Positions 5,766 to 9,870 of a stretch of DNA of 9,870 nt are shown in pieces. A program made the position numbers and the translations under genes. This DNA comes from JAMDCX01 sp049977145 (GTDB lineage Bacteria > Planctomycetota > Phycisphaerae > WQYP01). The stretch covers positions 1 through 9,870 of the forward strand of contig JBMFGW010000123.1 in NCBI GenBank assembly GCA_049977145.1, written 5' to 3'. Under the pieces are notes generated by a model that did no database searches, was not told the DNA's origin, and saw only the letters and a program-made list of their open reading frames with translations. The stretch's first letter is position 1; each line of letters opens with the position of its first letter.

Positions 5766-7046
5766 ATGCGAATTCGTTCGAGTAGTTTCACGCATGCGGC
5801 GGCAGGACTTACGTTCCTACTGGCGACGGCGGTTTGTCATGCCATTTCGTCACGGGCCAATATCCCGACGCCATTCGGGGAGGTACAAGGCGATACAACG
5901 GCCGCCAGCAGCGCGGTAAATGTCACCGCATTCAGCCTTATCTATTTCCGGAGGCCGGTGAATATGGATAATATCGCACTTGCCTTGGGAGCTGGCGCGA
6001 CTTGGAGTAGGAGCGTGAGCCTTGCGCGGGTCGGACGCGTGTTGGAGAACGCCGGCCTGCGGGTGTCGGCCGCCAAGAGGGTAACATTCCGAAAAATTGC
6101 GGTGATGCTTTCGAAGCACCACCGAGTTGGCGTGGCCATCATATATCTGAAGCACCTCCATCTCGCCGGTGACCGCCCCCAGCATTACCTTGTTTTGCTA
6201 GGGTCCGGGCCGAAGGGTCTCTGTCTTGCGGATCCCGGTGACTATATTGGGTGGCTGAGCATGGACTACCTGAGTACCCATCTGGGGCCGGATTTGGGCC
6301 ACCAATGCCTCTTCGTTCAGCCTGGCGGCGCGCCGCAGGCCGTGGCCGCCTACGCGTTGACATCCCCCCGCGAGATCGTGCTGAACATCGGGGAAATTGC
6401 CGCCGGTCCGGGTATGCTAAAGGTACCGTTTCTATTACACAATACACTGAAACATCCGATTGGCGTCGGGTTTGCAAAGGGAACCTGTTTTTGCTTTAAG
6501 CACGCCACCATTGACACGGCTAATCATGGAATTCAACCCGGAAAGACGGCGAAGATCGTGCTGTCGTTTGGCAGGAGCGAGATCGGAACGGGCAACATCG
6601 TGCGTGAAGTTCTCCTTTCCTTCGTCGGGTACCCCCACCACTGGCTCCGGGTTCTTGTAAAATGCCACATTACGGCTAAACATCCGCCAATCCAGCTAAC
6701 ATGGTACCCACAGGCCTTTTGCTTGGGTGTGGTACGAGAGCCTAACGCATTGGGCGGCGAAGAATTCACTGTGTTGACACCGAAAGGAATCTCGCTGCGG
6801 TCTGTAACGGTATCTTCCAAATCCATTCGGGTAATTCCGCTCAATAATCCCGGCGGCAAGCCGGAAATCGACGAATTTGGAAGGGCCGCCCACGAATTCG
6901 TGGTCGACCTGTCGCGGCTTCCGGCCGGTGCGGTGAACCAGACCGTTACCGTGGAGACCACCGATAAATACGTGCCCAATATCGTGATCCCGATTACCGG
7001 TCGCATTGAAGGACGGGCCGCGGCAACCAGGGAACGGAAGCCTTAG
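5766..7046 (+). CDS. secreted C39-like (catalytically dead) plus DUF1573-like protein
   Basis: The product is 426 aa with a signal peptide at about residues 10-27 (AAAGLTFLLATAVCHAIS). Residues 45-185 resemble a C39-type peptidase: an N-terminal helix, FRRPVNMDNIALALGAG, a helix ending LENAGLRV, then the conserved His-Asp part QHYLVLLG...LCLADPGD (His140, Asp156). The catalytic cysteine expected near the domain start is absent, and there is no cysteine from residue 25 to 152, so it probably cannot cleave peptides. Residues 202-303 look like DUF1573, an Ig-like ASH-type domain, with IVLNIGEIAAG, FLLHNT, GTCFCF in place of the usual 'CgC', IQPGKTAKI and IGTGNI. Residues 305-413 are a second beta-rich domain ending IVIPITGRI. 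C39-like plus DUF1573 combinations are, as I recall, common in planctomycetes. Likely a periplasmic or surface binding protein. The next gene starts 14 bases after the stop. Confidence 0.75.
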   Translation: MRIRSSSFTHAAAGLTFLLATAVCHAISSRANIPTPFGEVQGDTTAASSAVNVTAFSLIYFRRPVNMDNIALALGAGATWSRSVSLARVGRVLENAGLRVSAAKRVTFRKIAVMLSKHHRVGVAIIYLKHLHLAGDRPQHYLVLLGSGPKGLCLADPGDYIGWLSMDYLSTHLGPDLGHQCLFVQPGGAPQAVAAYALTSPREIVLNIGEIAAGPGMLKVPFLLHNTLKHPIGVGFAKGTCFCFKHATIDTANHGIQPGKTAKIVLSFGRSEIGTGNIVREVLLSFVGYPHHWLRVLVKCHITAKHPPIQLTWYPQAFCLGVVREPNALGGEEFTVLTPKGISLRSVTVSSKSIRVIPLNNPGGKPEIDEFGRAAHEFVVDLSRLPAGAVNQTVTVETTDKYVPNIVIPITGRIEGRAAATRERKP

Positions 7047-7050
7047 CCCC

Positions 7051-7055
7051 GGAGG
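7051..7055 (+). promoter_or_regulatory. ribosome binding site of the MauE-thioredoxin gene
   Basis: GGAGG lies five bases before ATG 7061 and only four bases after the preceding stop codon. It fixes the start and supports co-transcription with the gene before it. Confidence 0.75.
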
Positions 7056-7060
7056 TTCGT

Positions 7061-8080
7061 ATGGGGACGGAACATGGTGTGATCACGCGGCCCCCCTTTC
7101 ATGGTGTAGACACCGCACCCAGCCATGTGCTGCCGCAGGCGGTATCGGTAATCACGGGCGGCGTCCTGCTTACTGCGGCAGGAGGGACGACCTTGCAGTT
7201 CACGCATTCGCCGCTCGCATCACCTGGGTTGGAGGGTCTGCCGGGGTTTGTACCGACGCTGATCGCTTGGGAGATATTCCTTGGCATCTGGCTTGTCAGC
7301 GGCGCATTTCCAACGGCGGCGCGGCGGGTGGCGATTGGCTGTTTTAGTACATTCTCTTGCTATGCGTTCTATGAGGCGCTCTCCGGAAAGGTCGATTGCG
7401 GATGCTTTGGCCAAGTTCATGTCAATCCGTGGTTCACGGTGATTTTGGATGTGGCCGTCGTGCTTGCCTTGGTATTTCTGACTAAGTCTGTGGATGTTTC
7501 AGCACGGCGGGCAAAACGCCGATGGCCCGTGGCGGTAGCACTGGGAATAGGATTGGCCGTCGGCATTTTCTCCGCGATAGTGCATCCCAGGCCGATAGTT
7601 GCGGCCAGTGGGCTGGCTACGGCGAATGGCGGAAAAATTGTTATCCTTGAACCCCATAAATGGATTGGCCATCGGCTACCGGTTCTGACGCACATTACAA
7701 CCGCCGCACTTTCCGGGCCAGAGGCGGCCAGGCCGGATAAAATTCCTTTAAACCAACGCCTGGCTCATGGCCAGTGGGTCGTGCTCTTTTATCACGCCGG
7801 ATGCGATGAATGCCGACAGGCGATTCCGGTGTATGAGGCGTTGGCACAGCGTGAAGCGATGTCGGGCAAGGCACCGCGTGTCGCGTTTATCCGTGTGCCA
7901 TCCGATCCGGCAACACCACGGCCGCCAGGGCTGTTCCATACCAACACCGCCCTGCATGGGACATTGGATGACACCCACGAATGGTTTGCCACAACACCAA
8001 CGGCGGTTGAATTGCGAAATGCCGTGGTCATGCGAAGCGTGGGCGGCAACGCGGCGCTCAATCTCGGTTGGCTGCACTGA
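7061..8080 (+). CDS. membrane protein: MauE/DoxX-like domain fused to a thioredoxin-like domain
   Basis: The product is 339 aa. The N-terminal half has about four transmembrane segments (roughly residues 25-42, 64-81, 87-107, 124-141) with the signature VDCGCFG (111-117), typical of the MauE/DoxX-like family, whose best-known member MauE is needed with MauD for disulfide formation in methylamine dehydrogenase. A fifth segment (about 156-173) leads to a C-terminal domain outside the membrane, with LFYHAGCDECRQAIPVYEAL (CxxC at 248 and 251) and TTPT (Pro313), matching a thioredoxin active site and its cis-proline loop. The protein thus joins a membrane redox partner and a thioredoxin-like oxidant, reductant or isomerase in one chain. 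As the last gene of a run starting with a ten-cysteine exported protein, its likely job is making or correcting disulfide bonds in that protein (inference). The family call is firm; the direction of electron flow is not. Confidence 0.8.
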   Translation: MGTEHGVITRPPFHGVDTAPSHVLPQAVSVITGGVLLTAAGGTTLQFTHSPLASPGLEGLPGFVPTLIAWEIFLGIWLVSGAFPTAARRVAIGCFSTFSCYAFYEALSGKVDCGCFGQVHVNPWFTVILDVAVVLALVFLTKSVDVSARRAKRRWPVAVALGIGLAVGIFSAIVHPRPIVAASGLATANGGKIVILEPHKWIGHRLPVLTHITTAALSGPEAARPDKIPLNQRLAHGQWVVLFYHAGCDECRQAIPVYEALAQREAMSGKAPRVAFIRVPSDPATPRPPGLFHTNTALHGTLDDTHEWFATTPTAVELRNAVVMRSVGGNAALNLGWLH

Positions 8081-8081
8081 T

Positions 8082-8101
8082 CTCGGTCAGGCCGGAGTTT
8101 T
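8082..8101 (+). terminator. possible weak intrinsic terminator after the operon
   Basis: CTCGG (8082-8086) can pair with CC-G-GAG (8092-8097, one bulged G) around a 5-base loop and is followed directly by TTTT (8098-8101). It starts two bases after the stop codon of the MauE-thioredoxin gene. The bulge and short T-run make it weak. Confidence 0.35.
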
Positions 8102-8153
8102 GGCGAGAAAATACGGTAACTATTTGTGAAATAATGACTTATATCAATTTTCT

Positions 8154-8181
8154 GGCTCATCGGGCAAACGAGTGGGTGAAT
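8154..8181. repeat. left terminal inverted repeat of the ISL3 element
   Basis: It begins GGCTCATCGG, and the core CGGGCAAACGAGTGGGT is identical to the complement of the right end. There are two mismatches in 28, at positions 6 and 25 of the repeat. A T just outside each end also matches. Confidence 0.9.
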
Positions 8182-8233
8182 AATACTCGAAAAAATGATT
8201 TGAGCGGCAATTGGCCGTGGTTTTCTGGAGCTT

Positions 8234-8253
8234 GACAGGTTTTCAAAACTGTC
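8234..8253. repeat. bulged inverted repeat before the transposase start
   Basis: GACA-G-GTTTT, a central C, then AAAAC-TGTC: nine base pairs with one bulged G, ending 12 bases before ATG 8266. The left arm overlaps a TTGACA hexamer (8232-8237), but the only good -10 (TGTAAT, 8257-8262) is 19 bases away and would start transcription at or after the ATG. It could be a regulatory or transposase-binding site, or an RNA hairpin limiting translation. Confidence 0.35.
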
Positions 8254-8265
8254 GATTGTAATGGG

Positions 8266-8544
8266 ATGAAAAAACGTAACTACAAGCGACGGCTGTCCGA
8301 TTCGTATCGGTTCCCCGGTTTTCGCCCGGCCCTGACGGTGACCGGCATTTTTGGTGATCCCAAGGCGCGGCTGATAAACCTCTTCCGGCGCTCAAAAAAA
8401 CAGTGTGCGGCTGCTGCGGAAAGACTCATTTCGGCTGGTATGACCATAAGACCCGGCGCGTCCGCGATCTTTCCTGCGGAGACACCCGTGTCTATCTGGC
8501 TCTCGATGTTCGCCGTGTGGCGTGCCGGAGTTGTGGGAAGGTGA
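8266..8544 (+). CDS. ISL3 transposase N-terminal frame (ends early without frameshift)
   Basis: ATG 8266 opens a 92-codon frame. Its first 45 codons (RLSDSYRFPGF, FGDPKARLINLFRRSKK) lead straight into the zinc-finger region of the main transposase frame if the ribosome slips back one base at the A-run 8394-8400. After that point this frame encodes low-complexity out-of-frame sequence (QCAAAAERL...) to its stop at 8544. Joined by a -1 shift, the two frames give about 409 residues, within the usual 400-440 range for ISL3 transposases. The separate 92-aa product may be non-functional or regulatory. Confidence 0.6.
   Translation: MKKRNYKRRLSDSYRFPGFRPALTVTGIFGDPKARLINLFRRSKKQCAAAAERLISAGMTIRPGASAIFPAETPVSIWLSMFAVWRAGVVGR
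8394..8401 (+). promoter_or_regulatory. A-run slippery site for -1 frameshifting
   Basis: Seven A's followed by C. In the frame of ATG 8266 the codons read TCA AAA AAA, so A-AAA-AAA (8394-8400) is a correctly phased X-XXY-YYZ heptamer. A -1 slip continues ACA GTG TGC into the main transposase frame. Alternatively one A has been lost from an ancestral A8, or the run is a sequencing error. Confidence 0.5.
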
Positions 8545-9494
8545 AGCGGGAAAAGCTGGATATTCTGGCAGACAACCCCTTCTACACCAAGCGATTTGCC
8601 TATTATGTGGGGCGACGATGCCGGGAATCCAGCATTCAGGCGGTGGCGAAAGAATTGCATTTGGATTGGCAGACCACCAAGGATCTCGAGAAGCAGTACA
8701 TGACGGAGCAACTACGACGGTATCCCGCACCAGCTCCTGGCGTGCTGGGCATTGACGAGGTGTCGATAAGGAAGGGTCATGTCTATCGTATTGTTGTGAG
8801 CGATTTGGAACGCCTGCGCCCGATCTGGTTCGGCGGACAGGATCGTTCAGAGGAAAGCATGGACCAGTTCTTTGCCGACCTCGGCCCCAAGAAAGGCCGG
8901 AAGATTCGCTTGGCGGTGATGGACATGTGGAAGCCTTTCCGCCATTCCACGCAGCGTCACGCCCCACAGGCGGCAATACTTTTTGATAAGTTCCATGTAC
9001 TGCGGCAACTCGGCGAGGCCTTGGACCAGGTGCGTAGAAGCGAATACGCCCGTCTGACCGGCCCGCAACGCCGATTCATCAAAGGTCAGAAATATACCTT
9101 GCTGGCACGCCGTGAGAATCTCAAGCCCGATGGCCGCAAAAGTCTCCGGCTTCTGCTGGCGGCCAACAAGCGGCTCAACACGGCCTATTTGCTCAAGGAA
9201 TCCTTCGGACGGCTCTGGGATTACGCTCATCCAACCTGGGCTCGCAAATTCTTCGAGAACTGGCGGTCCGCCCTGAAGTGGCAGCGTCTTGGGCCCTACG
9301 AGAAATTCGCCAACATGATTGACCGGCACTGGGATGGGATTGTGGCCTATTGCCAGCCGGAGAACCAAGTGGCGTTGGGGTTCGTGGAAGGGCTTAACAA
9401 CAAGATACGAGTGATCCAACGCCGGGCCTACGGCCTGCGGGACGAGGAATACCTGCGGTTGAAAGTGCTCACCTGTATGCTGCCGGAGTTCTAA
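8403..9494 (+). CDS. ISL3-family transposase, main catalytic frame
   Basis: The open frame can be read from GTG 8403 (363 aa), but that codon has no ribosome binding site and begins inside the zinc finger, so the natural product probably starts at 8266 and enters by a -1 shift. Residues 2-48 carry the N-terminal zinc-binding cysteines (CGCC near 2-5, LSC near 24-25, CRSC near 40-43). The DDE catalytic set is visible: LGIDEVSIRKGHVY (first Asp), a conserved AVMDMWKPFR stretch, LFDKFHVLRQLGEAL (second Asp), and FVEGLNNKIRVIQRRAYGLRD (Glu), all characteristic of ISL3 transposases. The C-terminus LKVLTCMLPEF is complete. It catalyses cut-and-paste movement of the surrounding element by acting on its terminal repeats. 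Without working frameshift it would lack the N-terminal 45 residues and is likely inactive. Confidence 0.85.
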   Translation: MCGCCGKTHFGWYDHKTRRVRDLSCGDTRVYLALDVRRVACRSCGKVKREKLDILADNPFYTKRFAYYVGRRCRESSIQAVAKELHLDWQTTKDLEKQYMTEQLRRYPAPAPGVLGIDEVSIRKGHVYRIVVSDLERLRPIWFGGQDRSEESMDQFFADLGPKKGRKIRLAVMDMWKPFRHSTQRHAPQAAILFDKFHVLRQLGEALDQVRRSEYARLTGPQRRFIKGQKYTLLARRENLKPDGRKSLRLLLAANKRLNTAYLLKESFGRLWDYAHPTWARKFFENWRSALKWQRLGPYEKFANMIDRHWDGIVAYCQPENQVALGFVEGLNNKIRVIQRRAYGLRDEEYLRLKVLTCMLPEF

Positions 9495-9756
9495 CCGGGC
9501 CTGCGGTATTCCCAGCGAATCTCCGCGGGCCATTCATACCGGACACGAGGGAAGAGAGTTGCAAGTGGCCCCGCCGGCCATGAAGGCGAACCGAATACCC
9601 CCTTAGCTCCCAAACAGGACTTCCATACGCATCGGTATCCAATCCAGAGAACTCCCACACCTTTCGGTTCCAGCAGATGGCTTGAAGGTTGCCCGCGGCA
9701 CGACCATCCGTAAATCATAGCTATACATATCCATCCGTCATGGTAAAAACGCGATA
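9495..9756. other. non-coding right tail of the ISL3 element
   Basis: About 260 bases lie between the transposase stop and the right inverted repeat. A minus-strand ORF (9491-9766) begins inside the inverted repeat, overlaps the transposase end, and has no ribosome binding site or recognisable motif. No terminator with a T-run, RNA gene or passenger gene is recognised. Confidence 0.4.
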
Positions 9757-9784
9757 ATTTACCCACTCGTTTGCCCGAAGAGCC
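9757..9784. repeat. right terminal inverted repeat of the ISL3 element
   Basis: The complement reads GGCTCTTCGGGCAAACGAGT and continues GGGTAAAT, matching the left end at 26 of 28 positions. It ends with GAGCC at 9780-9784. Confidence 0.9.
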
Positions 9785-9870
9785 ATTCTTAATCCGGAGT
9801 TTAGCCCTAAAAACCTAATTTTCGGAAGAGAAACCCCTTGATAGTATTGCGTTTGATGAGTTTTTGGGAT
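9785..9870. other. right flank, nothing recognised
   Basis: These 86 A+T-rich bases lie outside the insertion sequence. They share CCGGAGTTT with 8092-8100 on the left side of the element, which may be chance. No gene, RNA or terminator is seen. Confidence 0.3.

Larger units (their letters stand above)
8154..9784 (+). mobile_element. ISL3-family insertion sequence, ends intact
   Basis: The 1631-bp element is bounded by 28-bp terminal inverted repeats (8154-8181 and 9757-9784) matching at 26 of 28 positions. It contains an ISL3-type transposase in two overlapping frames, about 85 bases of left lead region and about 260 bases of non-coding right tail. The 8 bases outside each end (AATTTTCT and ATTCTTAA) do not match, so no target duplication is visible. 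It inserted in an A+T-rich spot 73 bases after the preceding operon. Confidence 0.88.

Noticed and set aside
8232..8262. Promoter TTGACA/TGTAAT for the transposase
   Set aside because: The spacing is 19 bases and the start of transcription would fall at or beyond ATG 8266.
8847..9533. 228-aa minus-strand ORF
   Set aside because: Antisense to the ISL3 DDE region, whose motifs are clear on the plus strand.
9491..9766. 91-aa minus-strand ORF in the IS tail
   Set aside because: Starts inside the terminal repeat, overlaps the transposase end, has no ribosome binding site and no known motif; it could be a passenger gene but is not supportable.

Overview
The window looks like a chromosomal stretch from a planctomycete-type bacterium, moderately G+C-rich by eye (not computed). 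The main evidence is the style of the proteins. The large secreted propeller protein ends in a region with 'DDHGEAY', 'NKDGH', 'RARDY' and 'RNHSFNTI' motifs. A C39-like domain is fused to a DUF1573-like domain. A small membrane protein carries an 'RIPEPFRLQQPG' motif. I recall all three as common in Planctomycetota, but no search was possible, so the phylum is an inference.

Layout. Positions 169-1 (minus strand, running off the left edge) hold the start of a small membrane protein. Positions 326-553 hold a coiled-coil ORF that resembles the N-terminus of an IS66-type transposase and is probably a remnant. Positions 554-1124 are non-coding: a terminator-like hairpin, a possible sigma70-type promoter near 701, and a cluster of palindromic repeats with a 45-bp period just before the next gene. 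A long gene (1125-3953) encodes a secreted beta-propeller protein and has two palindromic repeats of the same general kind inserted in frame. It is followed on the same strand by four closely spaced genes, most with good ribosome binding sites: a small exported protein with ten cysteines (4019-4507), a secreted LolA-like protein (4598-5728), a secreted C39-like/DUF1573-like protein lacking the catalytic cysteine (5766-7046), and a membrane protein joining a MauE/DoxX-like domain to a thioredoxin-like domain with CxxC (7061-8080). A possible weak terminator follows at 8082-8101.

The right part is a nearly complete ISL3-family insertion sequence (8154-9784) with 28-bp terminal inverted repeats. 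Its transposase is split into two frames at a run of seven A's that fits a -1 slippery heptamer. The last 86 bases are flanking DNA with nothing recognisable.

How the genes may work together (inference): the 4019-8080 genes look like one operon for exporting and oxidatively folding a disulfide-rich protein. The ten-cysteine protein would be the client, the MauE-thioredoxin protein the redox partner, and the LolA-like and pseudo-C39/DUF1573-like proteins periplasmic or surface helpers. The propeller gene upstream may belong to the same unit. I do not recognise this as a named system.
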